A stretch of DNA of 64,000 nt from an uncultured Mobiluncus sp. (GCF_943914685.1 NZ_CALUCZ010000006.1:34757-98756), one strand, 5' to 3'; shown: positions 17,060 through 26,626, numbered from the stretch's first letter. Notes: generated by a model from the letters alone, not told the origin. Translations and numbers: made by a program.

Positions 17060-17512
17060 GTGCACTGTCCGTTTTGTCATCACGAGGATTCCCGTGTGAT
17101 TGATTCTCGCACCGCCGATGATGGTGCTTCCATTCGGAGGCGTCGTGAATGCCCCAGCTGCGGTCGACGTTTCACCACTTTGGAAACCACGCTGCTGCTG
17201 ATTAAGAAACGTTCCGGAGCGACCGAGCCGTTCCGGCGCAGCAAAGTTATTGCCGGTCTGGCCAAAGCTACCCAAGGCCGCCCCATCAGCCCTGACCAAC
17301 TTGCTCTTATGGCTCAAGGGGTCGAAGAAACCCTGCGAGCCTCCGGGAAAGCTATTATCAACTCCGAGGAAGTCGGCAAAGCTATTTTGGAACCGCTGAA
17401 AGAACTGGACAAAGTCGCCTATCTGCGCTTCGCCTCGGTTTATTCCGAATTCAACTCGCTCGAGGATTTTGAGGACGCCATCGCCTCGCTTAAGAATCAA
17501 TCTCAGAGCTAG
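17060..17512 (+). CDS. nrdR: Transcriptional repressor NrdR
   Basis: A 150-residue zinc-ribbon/ATP-cone repressor of ribonucleotide reductase genes. It begins MHCPFC with the second Cys pair in CPSCGRRF, then VIDSRTADDGASIRRRREC. The ATP cone covers about residues 48-138. The frame is open to 16967, but the GTG at 17060 gives the canonical N-terminus and length and has GGAGGGCGAC upstream. It is downstream of the LysM gene as in mycobacteria and may be read partly from the SOS promoter. Confidence 0.95.
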   Translation: MHCPFCHHEDSRVIDSRTADDGASIRRRRECPSCGRRFTTLETTLLLIKKRSGATEPFRRSKVIAGLAKATQGRPISPDQLALMAQGVEETLRASGKAIINSEEVGKAILEPLKELDKVAYLRFASVYSEFNSLEDFEDAIASLKNQSQS

Positions 17513-17563
17513 CCGCAGGTTGCGATGAATGTGGGTCGGCGAACCTTTCCAGGCTGCTAACCG

Positions 17564-19357
17564 CTACATACGGAAACCCTCGGAAAGCCGCTCCAGAACG
17601 GACTGACGCACCTTACGGCGTTGAATCTTTCCGAGTTCGTTATGCGCCAGCTGCTCCGGGAAAGAGACTGAACGTGGGATTGCGTAACGGGGGAGGGTAT
17701 CAGAAACCCAAGCCCGAATCTTGTCCAAATTGAGGCTCGCTCCCGGATTGAGCACCACCGCCGCGTGTACCTGTTCACCCCGGGCGGGGTCAGCTTGATC
17801 GGGAATGCCGACCACGGCGACTTCTGCGACCTGGGGCATTGTGGCTATGGCCGCCTCCACCACTGAGGGGTAAACGTTAAAACCGGAAATGATGATGAGT
17901 TCTTTGCGCCGGTCGCTCATCTTCAGGAACCCGTCATGTTCCTCGACCAAGTCGCCGGTACGCAACCAATGATCCGGGGTGAACAGCAAATCGGTTTCTA
18001 CCTGGTCGCGCCAATACCCCGGCGAGCACCCCGGTCCTTTCACAATGAGTTCTCCCACCTCGCCGGGCTCGACATCAACGAGAGTGTCCGGATCAATGAC
18101 CCGCACTTGGATAGAGGGGAACACGATGCCCATATAACCAAGTTTGCGTTCGGGGCTCATGGGAGAACCCAGTACCGTCGGCGAAGTCTCCGTCATTCCG
18201 TAGCCCTCGATGATATAGCCGGAAGTGGCTTTTTCCCAGCGTTTGGCGACTTCCTGGGTCAGCGGCATCGCCCCGGAAATGGCGTATTTAAATGTTGATA
18301 AATCTATTTTCGGGTTTTCCTCGGCGGCTTTCGCGAGGCGGTCAAAAATCGGAGGCACCCCCACGATGAACGTGCCCGGACGTCGGCGTTGGGCAGCCAG
18401 GGCTGCCCGGGTGCTGAATTTCGGGAACAACACGGCGGTGGCTCCCAAACCTATCGCCCCGTTCAGGGACAGGGTCAAACCAAAGGCGTGGAAAAACGGC
18501 AGAACGCAGAACCAGGTTTCCTTGCCGGGGCGCAGCTTGGTCACCCAGGTTGTATTGGCAAACAAGTTCGACACCAAGTTCCGGTTGGTCAAAATGACCG
18601 CTTTCGGTTTGCCAGTGGTGCCACCCGTATGCAGCATTACGGCGGGGACATCGGGGTCGACGCGCACAATGCGGTTATGTGGTTTCTGCTTTTCCAGCAG
18701 CGTATCGTAGTCGGGCAAATCCTTGGCCTGCGGGTCGCAGAGCTGATTGTAAAGGTCTTTCGCTTTCTTAATCGGCAGGTGCAAGGCAAAACGCAACCGA
18801 CGCGGCAAAGCCGCAGAAACATCGAGGGAAATAACTTCGGTGTCCATGTCGCGCACCAGCTCGGTGGTGCTTACGGCGCTCTTTTGCCACACAAAGACCA
18901 ATTTCGATTCCGCGTTTTCGATTTGCCACTTCAGCTCCGCCGGGGCAGCTAAGGGGTTGTGCAGCACGCACACCACTCCCAACTGCAGGCAGGAATAGAG
19001 CAGATAGACGAACTGCGGACAGTTCGGAGCCACGATGGAAACCCGGTCGCCGCGCCTGACGCCGTGCTCAAGCAGCAGCGCCGAGGTACGTTGCACGTTT
19101 TCACCCAGCTGCCGATATGTCGTGGTAGCGCCGAAAAAATCCAAGGCGATGCGGCGCGGATATTTATTGGACTGAGTGCGCAGCACGTCAATCAGCAGCT
19201 GATCGGTGACGGGAATCTGGGCGGGAACGTCGGGATTATAGAGCAGGCGCATTCGTTTGGTCAGCTCGGAATCCTCCTCGGGCGGGGTATGCACGTACCT
19301 GGGCAGGTGAATCCCCGCGGCGGGAGCAAGTTCCAGCAAATCCACTGTTTCAGTCAT
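17564..19357 (-). CDS. Long-chain fatty-acid-CoA ligase-type AMP-dependent synthetase
   Basis: A 597-residue adenylate-forming enzyme. Core motifs are HTGGTTGKPKAV (P-loop, about residue 218-229), EGYGMTETSP (A5), GDLVEEHDGFLKMSDR (A7/A8) and IISGFNVYPS, with the catalytic Lys region GKIQRRKVRQ at the C-terminus. It is most similar in style to actinobacterial FadD fatty-acyl-CoA synthetases; chain-length specificity cannot be read. It stands alone, convergent with nrdR. The 19358-19612 gap upstream shows short CCGG-rich repeats but no clear feature. Confidence 0.85.
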   Translation of the reverse strand: MTETVDLLELAPAAGIHLPRYVHTPPEEDSELTKRMRLLYNPDVPAQIPVTDQLLIDVLRTQSNKYPRRIALDFFGATTTYRQLGENVQRTSALLLEHGVRRGDRVSIVAPNCPQFVYLLYSCLQLGVVCVLHNPLAAPAELKWQIENAESKLVFVWQKSAVSTTELVRDMDTEVISLDVSAALPRRLRFALHLPIKKAKDLYNQLCDPQAKDLPDYDTLLEKQKPHNRIVRVDPDVPAVMLHTGGTTGKPKAVILTNRNLVSNLFANTTWVTKLRPGKETWFCVLPFFHAFGLTLSLNGAIGLGATAVLFPKFSTRAALAAQRRRPGTFIVGVPPIFDRLAKAAEENPKIDLSTFKYAISGAMPLTQEVAKRWEKATSGYIIEGYGMTETSPTVLGSPMSPERKLGYMGIVFPSIQVRVIDPDTLVDVEPGEVGELIVKGPGCSPGYWRDQVETDLLFTPDHWLRTGDLVEEHDGFLKMSDRRKELIIISGFNVYPSVVEAAIATMPQVAEVAVVGIPDQADPARGEQVHAAVVLNPGASLNLDKIRAWVSDTLPRYAIPRSVSFPEQLAHNELGKIQRRKVRQSVLERLSEGFRM

Positions 19358-19612
19358 ACGTCCACCCTAACGCAAACTTGCCGGTCAAATCCTTTTCACC
19401 AGGAATTTGTCCGGTAAAACCGGCGCCCCCAGTGGCGGGCAAACCAGTGAAAGGTCGGCGGAAACCTAGTGACAGCCCAACAAAGGCCCAGCGAAAGCTC
19501 GGCAAAATCCCGGTGCGGCGAAACTCCTGCCATGAAAACGGCTCTTGCCCCGGCACCCCGGCGCCACAAAGACACGCCTGACCCCCGGCCTTTTCCGGTC
19601 CGTCAAAATCAG

Positions 19613-20854
19613 TTAGTTGACCGCAGTCTCTTCGTCTCGAACGAAACCCTCTATCGGAATGCAACGCAGGGACAGTGTGGATTCAAATTTAGAGATTTCG
19701 TCGAGCGCCGCCTTGGGCATCTCGGAGGAAATATCGCCGATAACGTAACCGACTTCACCGTTGGTGCCCAGAACCTGGCCTTCGATGTTCACCCCGGCAT
19801 CAGAGAACAACTGGTTGATTTTTGCCATCACGCCGGGGATATTCTTGTGAATCAAAGTGATGCGGTACTTGGTATTGCCAGTCGGTTCCAGGCTCAGGTT
19901 CGGCATATTTACACTCATCACGGTTTCGCCGGACTGCAGGTAGGTACAGAGCTTTCCAGCCACGAACCAGCCGATGTCCTCCTGGGCCTCCAGAGTGGAA
20001 CCGCCGATGTGCGGGGTGAGGATAGTGTTTTCTTTACCCATAATCGGGGAGTGGAACTCCTCGCCATTTTTGCGCGGTTCATCAGGGAACACGTCAATGG
20101 CGCAGCCCCCAATCTGGCCCGAATCCAAAGCCTCGGCCAAGTCATCGAGGTTGACGACGAAACCGCGGGACAAGTTCAACAGTTTCGCCCCGGGCTTCAT
20201 CTGAGCCATCTGTACCTTGGTGAACATATTTTCGTTAGAGGCGCGCCCGTCCACGTGCAGGGACACAAAATCGGCGCCCTGCAAAGCCTCCTCCAGGGAG
20301 TTGCACTGTTTCGCGTTGCCGATGGGCAGCTTCTTGGCCAAGTCGTAGAACTGGACTTTCATGCCCATAGCTTCAGCCAGGATAGACAGCTGGGTACCGG
20401 TCGAAGAGTAGCCGATAATCCCCAGGGTCTTGCCTCGCACCTCGTGGGAGCCTTTGGCAGTCTTTTGCCAATCGGCATTTTGCAGGTGGGAGTTGCGTAC
20501 CGGCAGCTGGCGAGCCAGCGCAATAATCTCGGCGATAGCCAGTTCCGCCACGGAACGTGTGTTGGAGTAAGGGGCGTTGAATACTGCCACCCCGTGTTTT
20601 GCCGCTTCTGGCAGGTCGATTTGGTTCGTGCCAATCGTGAAAGTCCCCGCGCAGACCAAGTCCGGGCATTCATCGAAAACCCGCTTGCTGAGGTTCGTTT
20701 TGGAGCGAATCCCGACCATTTGATAGCCCTGCAGGGCCTTGATTAGGTCATTTTCGTCCAAAGCGCCGTCTACCCGGTCGACTTGGACATTTGCGTCGCT
20801 AAATACTTTGTTCGCGACTTCGTGGGGGTTTTCAAGCAGCAGTATCTTCGTCAT
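19613..20854 (-). CDS. serA: D-3-phosphoglycerate dehydrogenase, short ACT-domain type
   Basis: A 413-residue enzyme for the first step of serine synthesis (3-phosphoglycerate to phosphohydroxypyruvate). The size and the C-terminal ACT domain (YRITLIHKNIPGVMAKINQL) match the Escherichia coli-type SerA rather than the longer mycobacterial type. The catalytic pair is visible as an Arg in LLNLSRGFVVN and His in LTPHIGGST. The nucleotide-binding loop reads GIIGYSSTGTQ, so the middle Gly of the usual GxGxxG is Ser. serB, for the last step, is elsewhere in the window (41718). Confidence 0.9.
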   Translation of the reverse strand: MTKILLLENPHEVANKVFSDANVQVDRVDGALDENDLIKALQGYQMVGIRSKTNLSKRVFDECPDLVCAGTFTIGTNQIDLPEAAKHGVAVFNAPYSNTRSVAELAIAEIIALARQLPVRNSHLQNADWQKTAKGSHEVRGKTLGIIGYSSTGTQLSILAEAMGMKVQFYDLAKKLPIGNAKQCNSLEEALQGADFVSLHVDGRASNENMFTKVQMAQMKPGAKLLNLSRGFVVNLDDLAEALDSGQIGGCAIDVFPDEPRKNGEEFHSPIMGKENTILTPHIGGSTLEAQEDIGWFVAGKLCTYLQSGETVMSVNMPNLSLEPTGNTKYRITLIHKNIPGVMAKINQLFSDAGVNIEGQVLGTNGEVGYVIGDISSEMPKAALDEISKFESTLSLRCIPIEGFVRDEETAVN

Positions 20855-20922
20855 GGCACCACTTTAGACCAAAAGGGCGCGGTGCTGAAATCCCTCATCA
20901 GGGACAGTCTCGCGGATTATCG

Positions 20923-23331
20923 TCAATTCTCAGTGGCGGGAAAGTCCATTCCCGCGGGTAAATCGCTGGCCAAGATATGCATTCGTTTCGTGCAGCGTGT
21001 CATCGCTACGTACAGGTCCCCGGCTGACTGGCCGGCGATAACGGCGGGCTCCACCAAGATAACCGTGTCAAACTCCAGCCCTTTCGCGGCTCGCGAATCC
21101 AGGCAACATACCTGGTCAGCTACGACATCGGCGGTTTCTAAGCCCAAAGTCCCCGCCAGGTATGAATGCGCCGCGGCGGGGACGATAATCGCCAGCTTGC
21201 CGACCCCCGGTCCGACTTCCGCTTCCAAACGCGCTGTTTCCGCCTGGAGGGTTTCTCTGAGAACGGGCACAAGGTTCCCCGCCCCGGACACTGGTTCCTC
21301 CAGGTTGGCCCGTGGCTCGCCCTTGAGACGGGTAAACGCCAAGGCACCCGCCACGTCCCGGGCTGACCGCAACGGCACTACCGCGCTCTCGGGACTGGCC
21401 GCCAGCACCTTTTGCGCCAAATCCATCACGGCCCGCGGGGTGCGGTAGTTGATGGTGAGCTGCTCCATCACCGGAGCGGCGCGCATGGCGGGACCCAGCA
21501 GAGTTTGCCACGACGGTGTGCTCGACCAGCTGTGCGACGCTTGGTTCACGTCCCCGACCACGGTGAATGACCGGGAAGGGCACCGGCGTAGCAGCAGATG
21601 CCAGTCCATCGGGGAAAGCTCTTGGGCCTCGTCCACGACCACGTGCCCGTACGCCCAAGACCGATCCGAGCGGGCGCGCTGAGCCAGGGGAGACAGGCTC
21701 ACTTCCCCGCGGGTTGACCGCGCCAAGAGCCGCGCGTTGATGAGCCCTCCGCCCAAATCCATCGCTTCGATAGCCTCGGCCGCTCGCTCGATTTCACGCT
21801 GTTCGCGGGCGCGACGCTGCGCTGCCGAATCCGTCAGCCCCGGCAACGGCCCCAGCAGCTCTGCCAGTTCATCTAAAATCGGCACGTCAGCGTCCGTGAA
21901 AGGGCTGGTCTTGGGCCGCTGCAGCACGGCGAGTTCCTCCGGGTTAAAAATGCCCGAGGCGATACGGCGCAAATAATCCGGGTAGGCGTAGAGGCGCGCC
22001 AGTAAATCGGGGGCAGACGCGGGCAGATAGCAGCGGTTGACCGCCCGACGTACCTGGGCAGAGCCGCGGATTTCCTCGGTCATCCACTCCATATCCTCTT
22101 TGGTGGGGGTTTGCCCGGCATAGAGCTTCGTCAACTCGCGGACCAGGAATTTGGCGTAGGTGGCCCAGTGCTGATTGTGGGTGGAACCACCGTGCGAACC
22201 GGCTTCCATCGCCTCCCGAACCAAGGCGGCGCTCAGATTCAGTTGGACGTGGTCCAACTGCAGGACCTGGTCCTCCCGCGGAGGGCGTTTCAAATCGGCT
22301 ACGGCCGCGGCGGCGACTTTAATCCAGCGGGTGTCGCCCTTCAAGGCGCGCAGCTCCGGACGTTCCGCGACGGTGTGCACGCCGGGGAAACATTCCCCGA
22401 TAGTCAGACTGACCACTCCGGTTTCACCCAAGGCGGGAAGCACCCGCTCAATGTAACGCAAAAACGTGTGGTTGGGGCCAATGACCAACACCCCTTGAGA
22501 ATTCAGTAAATCCCGGTGAGCATAGAGCAGGTAGGCGGCCCGGTGCAGTGCCACAGCCGTCTTGCCGGTGCCGGGTCCGCCCTGCACCACCAAAAAAGCG
22601 TTCAGATCGGAACGAATCACCCGGTCTTGTTCGGCCTGAATAGTCGAGACGATGTCGGACATCTGGCCGCTGCGCGCTTGTGACAGCGCCGCCATCAAAG
22701 CACCCTCACCCTGCAGCGTCGCTGTCTGCGCGGCATCGGTGTCGGCGGCGGAAGTCAACAGTTCGTCCTCCACGCCCACCACTTCGCGCAAACTGGTGGC
22801 TACGTGCCGCCGCTTCCACACTCCCATCGGGGCTACCGCCGTAGCTTGGTAGAACGGTTGGGCGACTTTCGCTCGCCAATCCACCAACAGTTGGCGGGAC
22901 ACGCCCTCACCAGGTTTTTCCGCAAGTTTTTCCGGCGTAGCCGGTGTCTCCAAAGGGTCCGCGGGAGAGTCCGGGGACGAGGACAGTGCCGGGGAGGGGG
23001 GAAGAACCGGAGCCTCCGCATCGGTGGCGTCAAAGTCTCGCAAACCGACGCGGCCGATGTGGAAACTCGTTCCGTCCTCTAGGTCTAAACCGCCAAAGAC
23101 CAGGCGATTTTCCACGCTCTCCAGGCGGGTGGCTTCGTCTCCGTAATGCGCCGCCAAGGCGTCGCGGTCGGCCCTAGCAGAGGGGTTAGAACTCATTTCC
23201 GCAGCGACCTCGTCCTGTCGCCGGCGGTAATAGACTCGCAGTTCATCGAGGGTTTTATAGGCGCGGTCAACGAAAGCTTGTTCCTTGGCAATCTCGGATT
23301 GCCAGGACGACGGCACCGTTGCGTCAGCCAA
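20923..23331 (-). CDS. HelD/HelR-like UvrD-type ATPase
   Basis: An 802-residue superfamily 1 ATPase. A coiled-coil N-terminal arm (ARADRDALAAHYGDEATRLE) leads to Walker A GGPGTGKTAVALHR (about residue 250), a large insert, then VVVDEAQELSPMDWHLLLRRC, VVGDVNQASH, NYRTPRAVMD and a C-terminal RAAKGLEFDTVILVEP motif. This layout is that of HelD, which binds RNA polymerase and recycles stalled or drug-bound complexes; actinobacterial HelR homologues give rifamycin tolerance. Residues 135-170 are a Pro/Ser-rich linker. The TTG start follows GAGGAGA. RNA-polymerase binding is inferred from the family. Confidence 0.82.
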   Translation of the reverse strand: MADATVPSSWQSEIAKEQAFVDRAYKTLDELRVYYRRRQDEVAAEMSSNPSARADRDALAAHYGDEATRLESVENRLVFGGLDLEDGTSFHIGRVGLRDFDATDAEAPVLPPSPALSSSPDSPADPLETPATPEKLAEKPGEGVSRQLLVDWRAKVAQPFYQATAVAPMGVWKRRHVATSLREVVGVEDELLTSAADTDAAQTATLQGEGALMAALSQARSGQMSDIVSTIQAEQDRVIRSDLNAFLVVQGGPGTGKTAVALHRAAYLLYAHRDLLNSQGVLVIGPNHTFLRYIERVLPALGETGVVSLTIGECFPGVHTVAERPELRALKGDTRWIKVAAAAVADLKRPPREDQVLQLDHVQLNLSAALVREAMEAGSHGGSTHNQHWATYAKFLVRELTKLYAGQTPTKEDMEWMTEEIRGSAQVRRAVNRCYLPASAPDLLARLYAYPDYLRRIASGIFNPEELAVLQRPKTSPFTDADVPILDELAELLGPLPGLTDSAAQRRAREQREIERAAEAIEAMDLGGGLINARLLARSTRGEVSLSPLAQRARSDRSWAYGHVVVDEAQELSPMDWHLLLRRCPSRSFTVVGDVNQASHSWSSTPSWQTLLGPAMRAAPVMEQLTINYRTPRAVMDLAQKVLAASPESAVVPLRSARDVAGALAFTRLKGEPRANLEEPVSGAGNLVPVLRETLQAETARLEAEVGPGVGKLAIIVPAAAHSYLAGTLGLETADVVADQVCCLDSRAAKGLEFDTVILVEPAVIAGQSAGDLYVAMTRCTKRMHILASDLPAGMDFPATEN

Positions 23332-23446
23332 TTTATCTCTCCTCAGGGCATCAAAAGGGTAATCAATTATGCCCCAAAAGATTTACCGGGAGCGAATTGG
23401 GGAAAAGTCTTGATAACATTTAGGGGTTGAACTTTTCGAGGGAAAA

Positions 23447-24496
23447 ATGGACGCAGACAAATTTGATACCTTATTAGCGCCCGGCGCGGACCTGAGTGGC
23501 CACGCCGACGTTATGCTACATCACCTCAACGGGGCGATGGACGCCGGGCATTCCGGGCGGGGTATGCTGGAGAACCTGATAGAAGCCCTCCCACATCAGA
23601 CCATTGCGACCTTTAACTCCGATAAGTTGGTGGATTTTCGTTCCCATCGACCTTGGCTGAGTTTTTCGGACTGGAAGTTTACCGAAGTGGAGATGCCCGA
23701 AATTCGCCTGGAATTGCTCAGCGACGACAACGACCGGAATTTCTTGGTGCTACACGGGCCGGAACCGGACGCCCAATGGAATCTGTTTTTGGAAACTATC
23801 CAGGAAATCGCCCGGCGCTTGGGAGTGCACCAGACGGTAGGCGTGACCGGAATGCCGGCGGGAGTGCCCCATACTCGGCCCACCCCGGTGCATATGCACG
23901 GAGCGCGTTCGGAAAGTTTGCCCAAACAGCCCAAGATGGTCGGTGAGATGATTTTGCCGGCGGGAATGGATCAGCTCATCGAATTCACCCTGGGACAAGC
24001 CGGTCTGGATACGGTGGGGATAATCGCGGCGGTGCCGTATTATCTGGCAGAAGGAGACTACCCGCCGGCGGCCGCGGCGCTGATGTCCGCGGTGGCCGCC
24101 AAGACCGGTCTGGCACTGCCGGTGGGAGACATCGAAGCCGCCTCCACCCTCACTTTGGGACAAATCAACCAGATGGTGGAGCAGTCTGAGGAAGCTGAAC
24201 ACATCGTCGAGATTCTGGAACAGCACTTTGACGAAGCCGAGCCGATGGCGATTATTGAGACTCCCGAAGAACCGCTGCCCACCGCCGAAGAACTCGGGGC
24301 GCGTCTCGAAGAATTTTTGAAGCGCACGGATCGATTGAATCGCGGGGCGAAACTTTCAAATCTTGACGAAGAATTACCTCCAGTAGGCGATGCTTCCGGG
24401 ATTTCTTCCCTGCGTGACACGCCCTACGAAAAGCGCAATATCGAACAGTTCCGGCCTCGCCGGGGTCGGCACCGCCGCGACACCCCGGAGGATTAA
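23447..24496 (+). CDS. PAC2-family protein
   Basis: A 349-residue member of the PAC2 (proteasome assembly chaperone 2-like) family. Its actinobacterial members are conserved but have no settled role. Characteristic stretches are WNLFLETIQEIARRLGVHQTVG, GVPHTRPTPV and the GLDTVGIIAAVPYYLAEGDYPPAAAALM block. The C-terminal 90 residues are charged and probably flexible, ending in a basic RRGRHRRD tail. The ATG follows GAGGGAAAA. It is divergent from the HelD-like gene. Confidence 0.8.
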   Translation: MDADKFDTLLAPGADLSGHADVMLHHLNGAMDAGHSGRGMLENLIEALPHQTIATFNSDKLVDFRSHRPWLSFSDWKFTEVEMPEIRLELLSDDNDRNFLVLHGPEPDAQWNLFLETIQEIARRLGVHQTVGVTGMPAGVPHTRPTPVHMHGARSESLPKQPKMVGEMILPAGMDQLIEFTLGQAGLDTVGIIAAVPYYLAEGDYPPAAAALMSAVAAKTGLALPVGDIEAASTLTLGQINQMVEQSEEAEHIVEILEQHFDEAEPMAIIETPEEPLPTAEELGARLEEFLKRTDRLNRGAKLSNLDEELPPVGDASGISSLRDTPYEKRNIEQFRPRRGRHRRDTPED

Positions 24497-24527
24497 CTCT
24501 GCCGGAAACCCCTAAAATGCCGGACGA

Positions 24528-25838
24528 CTAGCGGGTCCAGCCGCCCAGCGGCTGATCGCCGGAGGGGGCTTCGTAAACCGGGAACATAATGTCGGGATTG
24601 ATGAAACCGAGCCACGCCACAGCCAGCCCGGCCAGCAAAGCAATGCACAGCCAACCGATGCCGGGGCCAACCAGGTTCGAGCGATTCCCCGGATCCGTGC
24701 CCACTCCCACCAGGTTTACCCGCGAGGGGTTCATCGGGTAGTACCAGGCCTGGGGGCCTTGGGAGGCAACCTCATCGAGGCTGTTCTCTTCGCTACCGAG
24801 TTCCGCCCGGTTAGCTTCCTCAATCCGGGCTCGTGCCGTGGCGCGTTCAAAGGCTTCGCGCTGCGCCAACAGTTCCGCCTCGCGCTTCAGACGGGCTTTT
24901 TCCGCAGCGGCGCGCACTTTCGGGGGGCGCGGATCGAAACGAGGATCGTTTGGGGGTAGGGCGGTAATCTTTACGGTCGTGGGCCCTTGTGGAGTGTGCA
25001 GTTCGGAAACTGCCGTATGGGGTCGAGCCTGGTTTTGGGGGATTGCCGGAGTGACCCGCCACACCCCTTTCGCTTCTTCCTCCAGTTGGGTTCGCACCAG
25101 TTTCTGGAGCAGCAGGCTGGTGCGGCGTTGGAAGCCGGGAATCCGGACTTTTCCGTACTGTGCCGGCATTCCCAGCGGCGCCCACATGAGGGACACTTCG
25201 AAACCGCCGGGGTGCCCGGCATGACCGCTGATACGCCGAATTCCGCTGATTGACGCCGGTACGGTGGCGGGGTTGGACGCCACCCGCACCCACACTCTGA
25301 CAGCTTGCCCAAAACGCAGGAGGCCGTAGAGCGCGGCGAAAGCAAAGAACAGTATTGTGGGTGGAAACAGCAGCACGAAATAGGGGTCGGAGTTCGTGAC
25401 AAGTTCTAAGTTGACCAGGCAGGTACCCGTCATGATGAACTGCGCGACCAGGAGCAGAACCGCGTTGATGATGGTTTCAGTGTTCCAGGAGTGAGAGTTT
25501 TCGAACCGAATGTCGTGCGAATCGACGACAGAAACCCAGGCCGGCAGCGGGATATGGTTGCGGGCGCAGGTCCGAGCCCGACCGATGTGGAGGTCTTCGG
25601 GGTTCAACGTTACGTAGTAGTAAGTGTTGGTTTCGTCGGGGTCCTGAGAAGGCAGGAGCACGGTGACCTCGTAAGGCAGGGAGCGCATGGTGTCCTTCTC
25701 AGTGAGGGGCTCGACTTCTTTGATATAAGCCTGGATACGGTAACGTTCTACGCTGCTCTGAGGGCGCGCTCGATATATGAGAATCGCAGCTAATACCAGC
25801 GCCACAATCCACCACAGACCAATGATTAACGCTTGCAT
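24528..25838 (-). CDS. Membrane protein of unknown function
   Basis: A 436-residue protein I do not recognise. There is one N-terminal membrane segment (ALIIGLWWIVALVLAAILIY), two more around residues 130-185, and a last one near the C-terminus (GWLCIALLAGLAVAWLGFI). The stretch between (about 200-385) is cytoplasmic or external and contains a charged helix (RAAAEKARLKREAELLAQRE). The N-terminal soluble part has a strand-rich look (RYRIQAYIKEVEPL, YEVTVLLPSQD). No ribosome site is clear at the ATG. It is convergent with the PAC2 gene. Confidence 0.6.
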   Translation of the reverse strand: MQALIIGLWWIVALVLAAILIYRARPQSSVERYRIQAYIKEVEPLTEKDTMRSLPYEVTVLLPSQDPDETNTYYYVTLNPEDLHIGRARTCARNHIPLPAWVSVVDSHDIRFENSHSWNTETIINAVLLLVAQFIMTGTCLVNLELVTNSDPYFVLLFPPTILFFAFAALYGLLRFGQAVRVWVRVASNPATVPASISGIRRISGHAGHPGGFEVSLMWAPLGMPAQYGKVRIPGFQRRTSLLLQKLVRTQLEEEAKGVWRVTPAIPQNQARPHTAVSELHTPQGPTTVKITALPPNDPRFDPRPPKVRAAAEKARLKREAELLAQREAFERATARARIEEANRAELGSEENSLDEVASQGPQAWYYPMNPSRVNLVGVGTDPGNRSNLVGPGIGWLCIALLAGLAVAWLGFINPDIMFPVYEAPSGDQPLGGWTR

Positions 25839-25937
25839 AACACAATTAAACCAGTAAAAAGTGCTGTTTATCGGGTTTCGGAGGATTCGTGTGCCGGCCG
25901 ATGTGGCGCGATGAGGGTAAAAGCAGGTAAACTGGTT

Positions 25938-25949
25938 TGTGTTAACACA
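25938..25949. promoter_or_regulatory. 12-bp perfect palindrome upstream of the DUF3040 gene
   Basis: TGTGTTAACACA lies 54 bp upstream of the DUF3040 start and about 100 bp from the divergent membrane-protein gene. It resembles an operator half-site pair without a spacer. No known regulator is matched. Confidence 0.3.
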
Positions 25950-26002
25950 TTCGTTTTGGTTTTGGGGTGTTTTCCTCGGCCGCGCATTGAAAGGACATGG
26001 TC

Positions 26003-26422
26003 ATGGCACTGTCAGACTATGAGAAGCAAGTCCTGGCGCAGATGGAGGCTCAGCTCCACAACGAAGATCCCAAAATGGCCGATAGGATGCGCCAGACTTC
26101 CACTAAGGTAGGCGGGCCCACAGCTAGCCGTCCGCGGCGGGTTGCTTTCGGGGTCGTTTTGGTTCTGATTGGGGCAGTAGTCCTGATCGGAGGGCTCATC
26201 GCCACGCCTTACCTGAAAGGTATGGAATTCTTGGGTACCGCTATTGGGGTGCTGGGGTTTGTCGTTATCGTCCTGGGGGTTCTGAAAATTTTTGGGGTTG
26301 GCTCAAAGTCTTCTGCCTCGAAACCGGCTCCTCGCACCCAACCTGCTGGTGCGTCAGCTGCGCACGGGTCCTTTATGGATCGTCAAAACGAGCGGTGGGA
26401 TCGCCGCCAGCACGGCGAGTGA
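26003..26422 (+). CDS. DUF3040 small membrane protein
   Basis: A 139-residue protein starting MALSDYEKQVLAQMEAQL, then EDPKMADRMRQ, the N-terminal signature of DUF3040. Two hydrophobic segments follow (FGVVLVLIGAVVLIGGLIA and LGVLGFVVIVLGVLKIFGV), with a basic tail. The second of two nearby ATGs is chosen because GAAAGGAC is seven bases upstream of it. DUF3040 genes commonly sit just upstream of mraZ in actinobacteria, as here, suggesting an unproven envelope link. A terminator separates it from mraZ. Confidence 0.8.
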   Translation: MALSDYEKQVLAQMEAQLHNEDPKMADRMRQTSTKVGGPTASRPRRVAFGVVLVLIGAVVLIGGLIATPYLKGMEFLGTAIGVLGFVVIVLGVLKIFGVGSKSSASKPAPRTQPAGASAAHGSFMDRQNERWDRRQHGE

Positions 26423-26466
26423 TTCTTTGATTCCTGTCCCGAGTCTCTGACTCACCTGTTGTTTAT

Positions 26467-26497
26467 CCGGTTACCGATTTCGGTAGCCGGTTTTTTT
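26467..26497 (+). terminator. Intrinsic terminator after the DUF3040 gene
   Basis: CCGGTTACCGA and TCGGTAGCCGG pair into an 11-bp stem with one G-U pair and a two-base loop, followed directly by seven T. It insulates the dcw cluster from upstream transcription. Confidence 0.85.
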
Positions 26498-26592
26498 GTT
26501 TCCCCTTTCGCTCTGGACCCACCACGCGAGACATTCGTTGTAAAAATTCCCTCCACCGAGTAATTCTCTGAATTTTCAATAAATAATTTGCT

Positions 26593-26618
26593 AAAAATGC
26601 AAAATTCATCGCATTTTT
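26593..26618. repeat. AT-rich inverted repeat upstream of mraZ
   Basis: AAAAATGC (26593-26600) and GCATTTTT (26611-26618) are perfect complements with a 10-base spacer, in the most AT-rich stretch of the region and just upstream of the MraZ-type repeats. It may be an additional operator or an UP-element-like region. Confidence 0.35.
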
Positions 26619-26626
26619 GCAGATTT

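Noticed and set aside
19358..19612. CCGG-rich repeated patches suggesting a repeat array
   Set aside because: The patches are short and irregular, with no fixed unit or spacer; not a CRISPR or defined repeat family.
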